From NCBI GenBank assembly GCA_007694945.1, contig REER01000077.1:108165-172164 (forward strand): a stretch of DNA of 64,000 nt. Reading direction: 5' to 3'. Shown one piece after another: positions 32,945 to 41,427 of this stretch. Both the position numbers and the translations under genes were made by a program. The DNA is from Paracoccaceae bacterium (GTDB lineage Bacteria > Pseudomonadota > Alphaproteobacteria > Rhodobacterales > Rhodobacteraceae). The notes below the pieces were generated by a model. It was not told the DNA's origin, did no database searches, and worked only from the letters and a program-made list of their open reading frames with translations. Numbering within the stretch: position 1 is the stretch's first letter; every line of letters starts with the position of its first letter.

Positions 32945-33559
32945 TCAGGGCGCAGTTATCATGTGCGCAGCCAGCAATTCAGCGCGGTCCGGATACCACA
33001 TCGGGGCTTGTGGCAGCTTGGCCAGCCTCAGGACGAACGCTTCGTCGATACCCTGCGCGCGATAGATCGCCAGATCGCGCTGCATCTCGACTTCCGGGTC
33101 GATCATGCCGAAATGGCGATCCTCGCGAAGGCTGTATCCATACAGCCCGATCCGCGCGTCTGAGGCCAGTGTGCGCGTGGCCCCGCCTGCAAAGATCAGC
33201 GCGCAGGCCGACGCACAATGGCGCTCGACATGCGTTGCAATGCCATGCGCTCGCAGCACTGTGACCACGCCGCGCGCCTCGGCGATATAGCCACCATGGC
33301 TGTCGAGCCTGAGCTTCCGTACCTCCGGATGCGCGGCGACCAGTTTGCGAAATGCTGCTGTCAGGCCGAAATCAACGCGCCCGCCCATCTCGAAACTCTG
33401 ACCATCCTCCGCCAGCCGCAATTCGAATTCAGGGGGCGGCGGGATGCGGACGGGCAGGGGGCGCGTCTCGGTCCGCGCCATGGCGATGCTCACCACGCTC
33501 AACCCGACCAGCGCCAGCGCCAGCAGCAATTTGAGGACAATCAGATCAATCGCGCGCAT
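32945..33559 (-). CDS. ClpP-like-fold envelope protein
   Basis: 204 residues with an N-terminal membrane segment (LIVLKLLLALALVGLSVVSIA). The body resembles the ClpP/crotonase-fold periplasmic group: KLRLDSHGGYIAEARGVVTV, then HCASACALIFAGG, where Ser in SAC is the candidate nucleophile, and RIGLYGYS with no obvious His partner nearby. Role unknown; a membrane-anchored serine hydrolase in the periplasm is possible. It is upstream of, and probably co-transcribed with, the two preceding minus-strand genes. Confidence 0.7.
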   Translation of the reverse strand: MRAIDLIVLKLLLALALVGLSVVSIAMARTETRPLPVRIPPPPEFELRLAEDGQSFEMGGRVDFGLTAAFRKLVAAHPEVRKLRLDSHGGYIAEARGVVTVLRAHGIATHVERHCASACALIFAGGATRTLASDARIGLYGYSLREDRHFGMIDPEVEMQRDLAIYRAQGIDEAFVLRLAKLPQAPMWYPDRAELLAAHMITAP

Positions 33560-33621
33560 ACGACATCATGTCAGATAAAGCGCCAAAAACCAAAGGGGCA
33601 GATGGTCCCACCCGCCCCTTC

Positions 33622-33640
33622 GTCTTGCCAAAGATACTCA
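33622..33640 (+). repeat. Dispersed ~20-bp element, copy 3
   Basis: GTCTTGCCAAAGATACTCA lies between sdhB and the ClpP-like gene, 55 bases beyond the sdhB stop. Confidence 0.65.
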
Positions 33641-33695
33641 TTGCAAGGCTGCCAGTATCGCTGCACGGCTGACCAAAGACCTACAGCCACTCGCT

Positions 33696-34475
33696 TCAGA
33701 GCACCCGCTCGACCATCTGTTTCTTGATCTCGGTGATCGCCTTGGCCGGGTTGAGACCCTTGGGGCAGGTCTTGGCGCAATTCATGATCGTGTGACAGCG
33801 ATAGAGTTTGAAAGGATCGTGCAGATCGTCCAGCCGTTCGCCTGTCGCCTCGTCGCGCGAATCGATGATCCAGCGATAGGCATGCAGCAGAGCGGCGGGC
33901 CCAAGGTAGCGGTCGCCATTCCACCAGTAAGACGGGCAGGCGGTGGAGCAGCAGGCGCACATCACGCATTCATAGAGCCCGTCGAGTTTCTCGCGATCCT
34001 CAATCGACTGCTTCCACTCTTTTGCGGGTGTGTTCGACTTGGTCTCGAGCCAGGGTTTGATCGAGGCATGCTGCGCGTAGAAATGCGTCAGGTCCGGTAC
34101 CAGATCCTTGACCACCGGCATATGGGGCAGGGGGTAGATCTTCACATCGCCCTTAACCTCATCCATGCCGAAGATGCAGGCGAGATGGTTCTGCCCGTCG
34201 ATATTCATCGCGCAGGAGCCGCAGATCCCCTCGCGGCAGGAGCGGCGGAAGGTCAGGGTCGGGTCGATCTTGGTCTTGATATAGATCAGCGCGTCCAGAA
34301 CCATCGGCCCACAATCGTCGAGATCGACGAAATAGGTATCCACCTGCGGGTTCTTCCCGTCATCCGGGTTCCAGCGATAGATCTGGAACTTGCGCAGCTT
34401 GCCCCCGGTCTCGGGTTTCGGCCAGGTCTTGCCGGTGCGCATCTGGCTGTTCTTGGGAAGGGAAAACTGAACCAT
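33696..34475 (-). CDS. sdhB: Succinate dehydrogenase iron-sulfur subunit
   Basis: 259 residues. The N-terminal 2Fe-2S domain has [21 protein letters not shown]; the C-terminal domain has [12 protein letters not shown] and [11 protein letters not shown] for the 4Fe-4S and 3Fe-4S clusters. It carries electrons from SdhA flavin to ubiquinone in the inner membrane. Last gene of the sdhC-sdhD-sdhA-(lipoprotein)-sdhB operon on the minus strand. Confidence 0.97.
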   Translation of the reverse strand: MVQFSLPKNSQMRTGKTWPKPETGGKLRKFQIYRWNPDDGKNPQVDTYFVDLDDCGPMVLDALIYIKTKIDPTLTFRRSCREGICGSCAMNIDGQNHLACIFGMDEVKGDVKIYPLPHMPVVKDLVPDLTHFYAQHASIKPWLETKSNTPAKEWKQSIEDREKLDGLYECVMCACCSTACPSYWWNGDRYLGPAALLHAYRWIIDSRDEATGERLDDLHDPFKLYRCHTIMNCAKTCPKGLNPAKAITEIKKQMVERVL

Positions 34476-34484
34476 CTTGCTACC

Positions 34485-34799
34485 TCATATCAGGAACGGG
34501 GCGAGCCCGTCTTTCGCTAGACATCTAATCGTTTCCGGCCGCGTGGCAATCTCGGTCACGAGCGCCTGAGTCTCGGGGCTGAACGTTTGCTGACCTGCGG
34601 CCATTGCAAGGCGCGTGATCTCACCCGCGCTGGCATTGTCGATCACGCAATCGCTTGCAGGCTCCAACGGCACGCCGGGGAAGCGCTCGGCGAGCACTGG
34701 CCGGACCGAAGCGCGCGCAGCATCGCGTGCGATCTGATCCTGCACATCGGCGCAGGCTACCAGCGCCAGAAGCGCTGAGAGCGCGGCGAAGCGGCTCAA
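34485..34799 (-). CDS. Small lipoprotein embedded in sdh operon
   Basis: 104 residues from a TTG start that overlaps the sdhA stop (TTGA). The longer ATG version in the track would read antisense-like sequence inside sdhA. The signal peptide ends in a lipobox (ALVAC), and the mature part has two Cys (DCVIDNAS and TIRCLAKDG) that may form a disulfide. Position inside the operon suggests a link to complex II, but no function is known. sdhB starts 9 bases downstream. Confidence 0.7.
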   Translation of the reverse strand: MSRFAALSALLALVACADVQDQIARDAARASVRPVLAERFPGVPLEPASDCVIDNASAGEITRLAMAAGQQTFSPETQALVTEIATRPETIRCLAKDGLAPFLI

Positions 34800-36601
34800 T
34801 AGACCCGCGCCTTCGGCGCGATTTTCTTCAGGTCGATCCCGCCCTCTTCCAGCTTCGTCAGCGGCTCGGTCACAACAGGCCGATAGTCGAGCGAGACTTT
34901 CGCGCCATCGACCCAGGCCAGCGTATGCTTGCGCCATGTCTTGTCGTCGCGCTCGGGGTGGTCCTCCTGCGCATGCGCGCCGCGGCTTTCCTTGCGCGCC
35001 TCAGCCGAGACGATGGTCGTGAGCGCGCAGGGCATCAGGTTGTCGAGCTCCAGCGTCTCCATCAGATCCGAGTTCCAGATCAGCGAACGGTCAGTCACTT
35101 TCAGATCGCTCATATTGCCTGCAACTTCAGCCATCTTCTTGCAGCCCTCAGCCAGCGTCTTGTCAGTGCGGAAGACAGCGGCGTCTTCCTGCATCGTCTT
35201 CTGCATATCCGCCCGCAACTCAGCTGTTGGGACGCCACCATCCATATGGCGGAAACGGTCAAAGCGCTCTATGGCCTTGTCCACACTGGCCTTGTTCAGC
35301 GTCGGGTTGGGGGCCTGCGGGTCCACCACCTGACCGGCACGGATGGCCGCCGCGCGGCCAAACACCACAAGGTCAATCAGCGAGTTCGAGCCCAGCCGGT
35401 TCGCGCCATGTACGCTGGCGCAGGCGGCTTCACCCACGGCCATCAGACCAAGGGCGACGCGAGTCGGGTTCTCGGCATCGGCATTCAGCACCTCGCCCCA
35501 GTAATTGGTCGGAATCCCGCCCATGTTGTAATGCACGGTGGGCAGCACCGGGATCGGTTCCTTGGTGACATCCACCCCGGCAAAGACACGCGCACTTTCG
35601 GAAATGCCGGGCAGACGCAGCGCCAGCGTCTCGGGCGGCAGATGCGACAGGTTGAGGTGGATATGGTCCTTGTTCGGCCCAACGCCGCGCCCTTCGCGGA
35701 TTTCCATGGTCATGCAGCGTGACACCACATCGCGCGAGGCCAGATCCTTGTAGGTCGGCGCATAGCGCTCCATGAAGCGCTCACCCTCGGAATTGGTAAG
35801 ATACCCGCCCTCACCACGCGCGCCCTCTGTAATCAGACAGCCCGCGCCATAGATGCCGGTCGGGTGGAACTGCACGAATTCCATATCCTGCAGCGGCAGC
35901 CCTGCCCGCGCGATCATGCCATTGCCATCGCCGGTACAGGTATGCGCCGAGGTGGCCGAGAAATAGGCCCGCCCATAACCACCTGTCGCCAGCACCACCA
36001 TCTTGGCGCTGAACAGATGCAGCGAACCATCATCGAGCTTCCACGCCAGCACGCCCTGACACACGCCATCCTCGGACATGATCAGGTCGGTCGCGAAATA
36101 CTCGATATAGAACTCGGCCTTCTGCTTCAGGCTCTGCCCATAGAGCGTGTGCAGCATCGCATGGCCGGTCCGGTCAGCGGCGGCACAGGTGCGCTGCACC
36201 GGGGGGCCTTCGCCGAATTCGGTGGTGTGCCCGCCAAAGGGACGCTGATAGATTTTCCCTTCTTCAGTGCGCGAGAAGGGCACGCCGTAATGTTCGAGCT
36301 CATAAACCGCCTTGGGCGCCTCGCGGGCCAGATACTCCATCGCATCGGTGTCGCCCAGCCAGTCCGACCCCTTGACCGTGTCATACATATGCCACTGCCA
36401 GTGATCCGGCCCCATATTCGACAGCGAGGCGGCAATCCCGCCCTGCGCTGCCACGGTATGCGAGCGTGTCGGGAAAACCTTGGTCACACAGGCCGTCTTC
36501 AGCCCCTGTTCGGCCATGCCCAGAGTGGCGCGCAGCCCTGCGCCGCCAGCGCCCACGACCACCACATCATAGCTGTGTTCTTCGATTGAATATGCAGACA
36601 T
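34796..36601 (-). CDS. sdhA: Succinate dehydrogenase flavoprotein subunit
   Basis: 601 residues from the ATG at 36601 ([20 protein letters not shown]). FAD motif [19 protein letters not shown]; covalent flavin His in SHTVAAQGG; active-site blocks [20 protein letters not shown] and [18 protein letters not shown]. It oxidises succinate to fumarate in complex II and the TCA cycle. The track's 621-aa version adds 20 unsupported residues. Confidence 0.97.
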   Translation of the reverse strand: MSAYSIEEHSYDVVVVGAGGAGLRATLGMAEQGLKTACVTKVFPTRSHTVAAQGGIAASLSNMGPDHWQWHMYDTVKGSDWLGDTDAMEYLAREAPKAVYELEHYGVPFSRTEEGKIYQRPFGGHTTEFGEGPPVQRTCAAADRTGHAMLHTLYGQSLKQKAEFYIEYFATDLIMSEDGVCQGVLAWKLDDGSLHLFSAKMVVLATGGYGRAYFSATSAHTCTGDGNGMIARAGLPLQDMEFVQFHPTGIYGAGCLITEGARGEGGYLTNSEGERFMERYAPTYKDLASRDVVSRCMTMEIREGRGVGPNKDHIHLNLSHLPPETLALRLPGISESARVFAGVDVTKEPIPVLPTVHYNMGGIPTNYWGEVLNADAENPTRVALGLMAVGEAACASVHGANRLGSNSLIDLVVFGRAAAIRAGQVVDPQAPNPTLNKASVDKAIERFDRFRHMDGGVPTAELRADMQKTMQEDAAVFRTDKTLAEGCKKMAEVAGNMSDLKVTDRSLIWNSDLMETLELDNLMPCALTTIVSAEARKESRGAHAQEDHPERDDKTWRKHTLAWVDGAKVSLDYRPVVTEPLTKLEEGGIDLKKIAPKARVY

Positions 36602-36611
36602 TTCTCTTCCT

Positions 36612-36992
36612 TCAGGCGCTGAACAGGACAGTGGCAACCGAGAGAACCCCGGCCACACCAAGGGCCCAGCACAGCAGGGTATTGACCAACAGCGCCGCCG
36701 TGCGCGCGACCTTCCCAGAGAGGTAGTCTTCGATCACGACCTGCAAGCCCTGTTGCAGGTGACTGAATGCCGCAATGATGAAGAGCACTGCCACCAGCGC
36801 ATGCCAGAGGTTGGAATAGGTGGCAACGAACGCCTCATGCCCGCCCCCCAGTGCGCGCCCGAAAGGGAAGATGAACAAAAAGGTCAACGGAATTAGCGCG
36901 ATCGACGTAATGCGCTGGCTCCACCAGTGATGCAGCCCCTCTCCAGCAGCGCCGTGGCCGTGAACGCGGGCGTAATCGGTCTTGAATCCCAT
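36612..36992 (-). CDS. sdhD: Succinate dehydrogenase membrane anchor subunit
   Basis: 126 residues with three membrane helices. [17 protein letters not shown] carries the haem-ligand His and quinone-site Asp-Tyr of SdhD. It anchors complex II with SdhC. 10 bp separate it from sdhA. Confidence 0.95.
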   Translation of the reverse strand: MGFKTDYARVHGHGAAGEGLHHWWSQRITSIALIPLTFLFIFPFGRALGGGHEAFVATYSNLWHALVAVLFIIAAFSHLQQGLQVVIEDYLSGKVARTAALLVNTLLCWALGVAGVLSVATVLFSA

Positions 36993-37005
36993 GGTTTCGG
37001 CCTCC

Positions 37006-37389
37006 TCAGACGATGATGATGGTCAGAAACGTCAGCACAACCGTGCCGGCAAAGACGGCATAGCTCGATTTTTCAACCGTCTCGACATCCATGAAGCGGC
37101 CCGTATCCCAGACCAGATGGCGGATGGAGTTGAGCATGTGATACCAGAGCGCCGCCAGCGAGCCGATCAGGATCAGATGGCCGAGGATCGAGGTCAGCAG
37201 CCCATCAACGAAGTTGAAATATTCCGCACTGAACGCGCCCGCCGCAAACCACCACACAATCAGCACGGCGGCCAGCGTCATACCCACACCCGTGATCCGG
37301 TTCAGGATCGAGGTGATCGCCGCCATTGGCAGGCGATAGACTTGCAGATGGGGGGATAGCGGGCGATTGCCCCGGTTTACATCGGCCAT
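37006..37389 (-). CDS. sdhC: Succinate dehydrogenase cytochrome b556 subunit
   Basis: 127 residues from the ATG at 37389 (MADVNRGNRPLSPHLQVYRL); the track extension to 37464 is not needed. Family signatures RPLSPHLQVYRLP, SILNRITGVGM and WYHMLNSIRHLVWDTG (haem His) are present, with three membrane helices. First gene of the sdh operon. Confidence 0.95.
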   Translation of the reverse strand: MADVNRGNRPLSPHLQVYRLPMAAITSILNRITGVGMTLAAVLIVWWFAAGAFSAEYFNFVDGLLTSILGHLILIGSLAALWYHMLNSIRHLVWDTGRFMDVETVEKSSYAVFAGTVVLTFLTIIIV

Positions 37390-37544
37390 GGATGGCTCCC
37401 TTCGCTCTGGTGCGGCTGCGCTCACGCAGCCTTGCTCCGTATGCCTTGACATACTGGTTTTCACAGCAATGTCACGCCTGCAGGTGCCCTAATCGCGCAA
37501 AAAAACGAAAAACCATGGGCTGGCTTGGCAACTGAATGGGGTTT

Positions 37545-37595
37545 GTGATCACGCCAGCAAATTTCGTGATCACAATCTAAACCGGGCGTGATCAC
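37545..37595. promoter_or_regulatory. Three GTGATCAC palindromes upstream of sdhC
   Basis: Perfect copies of GTGATCAC at 37545, 37566 and 37588, spaced 21 and 22 bp, so all face one side of the helix. They sit 156-206 bp before the sdhC start codon, in the only intergenic gap of the operon. This looks like a cooperative operator for a dimeric regulator; the protein is not identified. Confidence 0.6.
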
Positions 37596-37632
37596 CCAGC
37601 TTCAAGTTGCCCGACTCAACCCTATGCGTAGC

Positions 37633-38067
37633 TTATCTCAATTCGTCCAGAACAGCGGTCACGGTCGAGTTGTAATTGAAATACACGAGCTGCATCGAGC
37701 CGCGTATCATGACTCCGGTCAGCAGCAAAGTAATCGGCCCGCGCATGTCGTCGCGGAAATACATCGTGATCTCCTGCCTAAAGGCCGGTTTTTCGTCGCG
37801 TACCAGAACAGTCTGACAGCGATGGAATCCCTCGGGAAACAACTCGTCCATGACCCCGAAATAGGCCTCATAATTCTCGACCTCGTGCTCCAGCATCGGC
37901 CCCGAGGATTCCAGAAAGGTCATGTATTCGCCTTTCTTGAAATACGTTTTCAACTGCTCGAACAAGGGCCAACTATCCGGTGCCGCGCCGCAACTGAGTG
38001 TGCCTTGCCCGATGGCAGGCGCAGCGCTCGAAAGCGTCAGCACCGCTGCAAGAAAAAATGCCCTCAT
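37633..38067 (-). CDS. Secreted hypothetical protein
   Basis: 144 residues with a signal peptide (MRAFFLAAVLTLSSAAPAIGQ). The mature protein of about 123 residues has two Cys (LSCGAAP and FHRCQT) and an alpha/beta pattern ending MQLVYFNYNSTVTAVLDELR. I do not recognise the family. Located between mch and the sdh operator region on the same strand. Confidence 0.65.
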   Translation of the reverse strand: MRAFFLAAVLTLSSAAPAIGQGTLSCGAAPDSWPLFEQLKTYFKKGEYMTFLESSGPMLEHEVENYEAYFGVMDELFPEGFHRCQTVLVRDEKPAFRQEITMYFRDDMRGPITLLLTGVMIRGSMQLVYFNYNSTVTAVLDELR

Positions 38068-38129
38068 GATATCCTCCTTTGTGAAAACCCCCGTAGTCTA
38101 GCACGCGGAACGACCATCACGAGCGGAAA

Positions 38130-39155
38130 TCAAAGCGGCATCAGCACCCAGTAATCCAGATCGAGCAGCACATCAGGGTGGTATTTTCCATCCACCTTCA
38201 GCACTTCCGCCGCGCCCTTGGTCGCCACCAGCCGCAATCGCAGTGCCCCCACGCCCGGCGCTCCTGTTTCGGCACGGTCCAGAACCTCGGACCAGGCGCG
38301 GATCGTGTCGCCCGCGAAACAGGGGTTCGCATGACTGCCCGCGTTGATTGCCGCGATCATCTGCGCATTGGCGAGCCCGTTGAACGACAGTGCCCGCGCC
38401 ATCGAGATCACATGCCCGCCATAGATCAGCAGCTTGCTGTCCGGGCGCTGCGTGCGGTCGAAATGCACTTTCGAAGTGTTCTGCCATAGCCGCGTCGCCA
38501 GCATATGCTCTGCTTCCTCGACGGTCACACCATCGACATGGTTGATCACCTCACCGACAGAGTAATCGCCCCAGCGATGCGGCTCTCCAGCCTGCGCGAA
38601 GTCATAGCCCGTGAAATCCAGCCCCTCAGGCACCACCAGATCCGCCGCGGCCACTACCGGCGCAAGCTCCGGCACGACAGGCTCCGGGGCGGGCGCCGCT
38701 ACATCGCGCTTGCGCACCATCACCCAGCGGACATAGTCCAGTACCACTGCGCCGCGCTGGTTCTCACCCCGAGTGCGCACCCAGACCACGCCAGTCTTGC
38801 CATTCGAGTTCTCTTTCAGCCCGATCACCTCGGACCGGCTCACCAGCGTGTCGCCGGGATAGACCGGGGTATGAAACCGGCCCTCGGCATAGCCCAGATT
38901 GGCCACGGCATTCAGGCTGACATCGGGCACTGTCTTTCCAAAGACGACATGAAACGCGATCAGATCATCGACCGGGCTGGCTGGCAGACCACAGGCGCGC
39001 GCAAAAGCATCCGAGGAATAGAGCGCCCCGCGCGCCGGATAGAGCGCATGGTAAAACGCCCGTTCTCCGCCGGAGATGGTCCGGGGCACAGCATGCGCGA
39101 TCACCTGCCCGACCCGATAATCCTCGAAAAACCGCCCCGGATTCGTCTTGCTCAT
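38130..39155 (-). CDS. mch: Mesaconyl-CoA hydratase
   Basis: 341 residues, a double-hotdog MaoC-type hydratase: KTNPGRFFEDYRVGQVIAHA at the start, the ALYSSDAFARACGLPASPVD block and GGHVISMARALSFNGLANAQ in the second half. The sequence closely follows the Rhodobacter mesaconyl-C1-CoA hydratase. It interconverts mesaconyl-CoA and beta-methylmalyl-CoA in the ethylmalonyl-CoA pathway for acetyl-CoA assimilation without isocitrate lyase. Co-located with mcl2 and sdh, an arrangement I recall from Rhodobacter. Confidence 0.92.
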   Translation of the reverse strand: MSKTNPGRFFEDYRVGQVIAHAVPRTISGGERAFYHALYPARGALYSSDAFARACGLPASPVDDLIAFHVVFGKTVPDVSLNAVANLGYAEGRFHTPVYPGDTLVSRSEVIGLKENSNGKTGVVWVRTRGENQRGAVVLDYVRWVMVRKRDVAAPAPEPVVPELAPVVAAADLVVPEGLDFTGYDFAQAGEPHRWGDYSVGEVINHVDGVTVEEAEHMLATRLWQNTSKVHFDRTQRPDSKLLIYGGHVISMARALSFNGLANAQMIAAINAGSHANPCFAGDTIRAWSEVLDRAETGAPGVGALRLRLVATKGAAEVLKVDGKYHPDVLLDLDYWVLMPL

Positions 39156-39164
39156 CCCCGCCTC

Positions 39165-39186
39165 ATTTTCTTGCCAAAAATACTCA
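39165..39186 (+). repeat. Dispersed ~20-bp element, copy 4
   Basis: TTTTCTTGCCAAAAATACTCAT lies between mch and the DUF1737 gene and is the copy closest to a consensus of CTTGCCAAAAATACTCA. Confidence 0.7.
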
Positions 39187-39242
39187 TTTCCCGGCCGCTT
39201 ACTATCGCCCGGTTTGCAATAGCGCCGTCCCGCCCGTCGCGC

Positions 39243-39446
39243 CTAGAGGCTCCCGAGCTTCAATTCGGGGGAATAGGTCGCCTCGACTTCCTTCACGACG
39301 GCCTGCGCGCAATACATCTCGAACTTGTTGGCGTGGAAGCTGTAGGCCGGGCTGCCATAGAGCTCCCAGCCGTTGGCCAGCGCCTCGGTGACCCTGTGGC
39401 AAAAGGATGCGTCGTCCGGGCCGGTCAGCAATCGATAGGCTTTCAT
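39243..39446 (-). CDS. DUF1737 protein
   Basis: 67 residues from the ATG at 39446 (MKAYRLLTGPDDASFCHRVT), matching the small DUF1737 family (EALANGWELYGSPAYSF). Function unknown; single compact domain without signal peptide. Its start overlaps the stop of the NnrU-like gene (TAATG), so it is co-translated with it. Confidence 0.8.
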   Translation of the reverse strand: MKAYRLLTGPDDASFCHRVTEALANGWELYGSPAYSFHANKFEMYCAQAVVKEVEATYSPELKLGSL

Positions 39447-40003
39447 TATCCCCCCGCGAATGGCCATGGTCCGAGCCAGCCATGAATCTGACCTACGACC
39501 AGCGTCGCAAAGAGTGCGCCGACCAGCGCCACACCCTCTTTCCAGCCTGCAGCTTCCGGCGGGCGGGTCCATTGGCGCTCGGCACGGTTGATCAGGATCA
39601 CCGAGACCACTGCCCAGGCCAGCAGCCCGCCGAACAGGATCACCCCCTGCACTGTGCCCACGACCAGCAAATGCGCCACGGCCCACGCCTTGAAGCCCGA
39701 AAGCTGCGGATGGCGGATGCGCTGGTGCAGGTTTGTCTTCATGCCCGAGACGGCGAAAAGGTAGAAGCCGATGAACACCAGCAGGTTGTTCACATGCACC
39801 ATCCAGTGCGGCGAGACCCAGAGCCAGATCGGGTCGGCCATGCGGTAGCCGATGGTCATCAGCACGATCGAGGCCACCAGCGCAATCGCCACCGGCCCCT
39901 TGGCGGCCTCGCCCATGGAAGCGCGCCGTTCGGGCGCCAGCCGCTTGAACAGATGTGCCCCCGCCCAAAGCGCCACACCGAGGATGAGGATCAGTGTTCC
40001 CAT
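39446..40003 (-). CDS. NnrU-family membrane protein
   Basis: 185 residues with about five membrane helices (GTLILILGVALWAGAHLF, IALVASIVLMTIGYRMADP, MVHVNNLLVFIGFYLF, KAWAVAHLLVVGTVQGVILF). It matches NnrU, a protein first linked to nitric oxide metabolism and related to the isoprenoid methyltransferase-like NnrU/15-cis-zeta-carotene isomerase group. No denitrification genes are nearby. It sits 4 bp after mcl2, so the operon is mcl2-nnrU-like-DUF1737. Confidence 0.85.
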   Translation of the reverse strand: MGTLILILGVALWAGAHLFKRLAPERRASMGEAAKGPVAIALVASIVLMTIGYRMADPIWLWVSPHWMVHVNNLLVFIGFYLFAVSGMKTNLHQRIRHPQLSGFKAWAVAHLLVVGTVQGVILFGGLLAWAVVSVILINRAERQWTRPPEAAGWKEGVALVGALFATLVVGQIHGWLGPWPFAGG

Positions 40004-40007
40004 ATCG

Positions 40008-40874
40008 TCACTCCGCCATTGCAGCGATGGCCTCGGCCCTCGCCAGAACCTGTTTCGCGGTCACAATATGCAGATTTTCGACGATCTTGCCATCCACAAC
40101 TGCCACGCCCTCGCCGCGCTCGGTTGCCGCGTCGAAGGCCGCGATCTGGCGGCGGGCAAGGTTGATCTCGCCCTCGGAAGGGGCAAAGACCTCATTGGCG
40201 ATTGCCAGTTGCGCAGGGTGGATCAGCGTCTTGCCGTCAAAGCCCATGTCGCGCCCCTGTTCGCATTCAGCGCGCAGACCCTCCGCGTCCTTGAAGGCGT
40301 TATAAACCCCGTCCACCGCGACAATCCCCGCCGCCTTGGCCGCGATCAGCGGCAGCTGCAGCGCCGTCAGCAGGGGCAGGCGATCAGTGCGGAAGCGCGC
40401 GCCCATGTCCTTGGCCAGATCATTCGTGCCCATGATGAACCCCGCCATGCGCGGCGCGCAGGCGATGGAATGGGCATTGAGCACGCCCATAGGCGATTCC
40501 ATCATCGCCCAGATCCGGGTTTCGGCGGTCTCGGGGCGGGCATCAAGCAGACGGGACAGCGCATCGACATCCGCGGCCTCGTCCACTTTCGGCAGCAGGA
40601 TCGCCTCGGGTCGGGTGCTGGCGATGACATCGAGATCGTCCGCCCCCCATTCGGTCGAGAGCGCGTTGATCCGGACCAACCGTGCCCGCGTGCCATAATC
40701 CAGTGTCTCGAGCGATTCAGCCAGCAGCTTACGGGCATTGGATTTTTCTTCGATGGCGACTGCGTCTTCCAGATCGAAGATGATGGCATCGGCGGCCAGT
40801 CCTGTGGCTTTCTCCAGCGCGCGCTCTTTAGAGCCGGGAATATACAGCACGGATCGGAACGGGCGCGTCTCCAT
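40008..40874 (-). CDS. mcl2: (3S)-malyl-CoA thioesterase, CitE-like
   Basis: 288 residues of the HpcH/HpaI-CitE family: RSVLYIPGSKERALEKATGL, IIFDLEDAVA (Mg site), RINALSTEWGADDL, MMESPMGVLNAHSIA and FIMGTNDLAKD. Length and neighbourhood (mch, sdh) fit Mcl2, which hydrolyses (3S)-malyl-CoA to malate in the ethylmalonyl-CoA pathway. The lyase Mcl1 is longer (about 318 residues). Assignment as thioesterase rather than lyase rests on context. Confidence 0.82.
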   Translation of the reverse strand: METRPFRSVLYIPGSKERALEKATGLAADAIIFDLEDAVAIEEKSNARKLLAESLETLDYGTRARLVRINALSTEWGADDLDVIASTRPEAILLPKVDEAADVDALSRLLDARPETAETRIWAMMESPMGVLNAHSIACAPRMAGFIMGTNDLAKDMGARFRTDRLPLLTALQLPLIAAKAAGIVAVDGVYNAFKDAEGLRAECEQGRDMGFDGKTLIHPAQLAIANEVFAPSEGEINLARRQIAAFDAATERGEGVAVVDGKIVENLHIVTAKQVLARAEAIAAMAE

Positions 40875-41047
40875 GATTCTGCTCCTTCGGAAATTTTATG
40901 TCGTCTGTCGATCATTTTCAGTCACAAATGGCAAGACGGAATTGCCGCGCTGCAGCGCAAACATGGCCCCGGACGCGGCGTTAACCTTGTTTTCGTCGCT
41001 CGCTGGCAGGCTCGATCCATCCGCCATCTGCCCAAGAGGATCTGCCC

Positions 41048-41341
41048 ATGCGTGCCCTGAGCCTTGCTGCCTGCCTTACGCTGACTTCGCTCCCCGCCAT
41101 AGCCCAGGGCTTGCAATGCGGCCCGCGTGAGGGTGTCCTCGAACAGCTTTCGGCGCAGGACCAGACGCGGCGTGCCATGGGCCGGGCCGGGTCTGCGATG
41201 ATGGAGCTTTATTCTCAGACCGAGGGCGGGCGATGGATCATCACGGTCACCTTGCCGGATGGGCGCATGTGCCTGCTGGCGCATGGTGTCCAGTTCGAGA
41301 TGCGCGAGGAGGTCTTTCCCGCCCGCGGCATCCCGTCCTGA
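41048..41341 (+). CDS. Small secreted hypothetical protein
   Basis: 97 residues with a signal peptide (MRALSLAACLTLTSLPAIAQG). The mature part of about 77 residues contains two Cys (LQCGPRE, GRMCLLAHG) and a WIITVTLPDGRMCLL strand pattern. AGAGGA precedes the ATG. The family is not recognised. A disulfide-stabilised periplasmic protein is likely. Confidence 0.7.
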   Translation: MRALSLAACLTLTSLPAIAQGLQCGPREGVLEQLSAQDQTRRAMGRAGSAMMELYSQTEGGRWIITVTLPDGRMCLLAHGVQFEMREEVFPARGIPS

Positions 41342-41427
41342 CGCGGCAGGGGGCATTGCACCCCCCATTGGCGCTTTGCTAAGGCTGAAAGGGCACTCTT
41401 GCCCCTGTCCCCTGCAAGGCCCTGATC

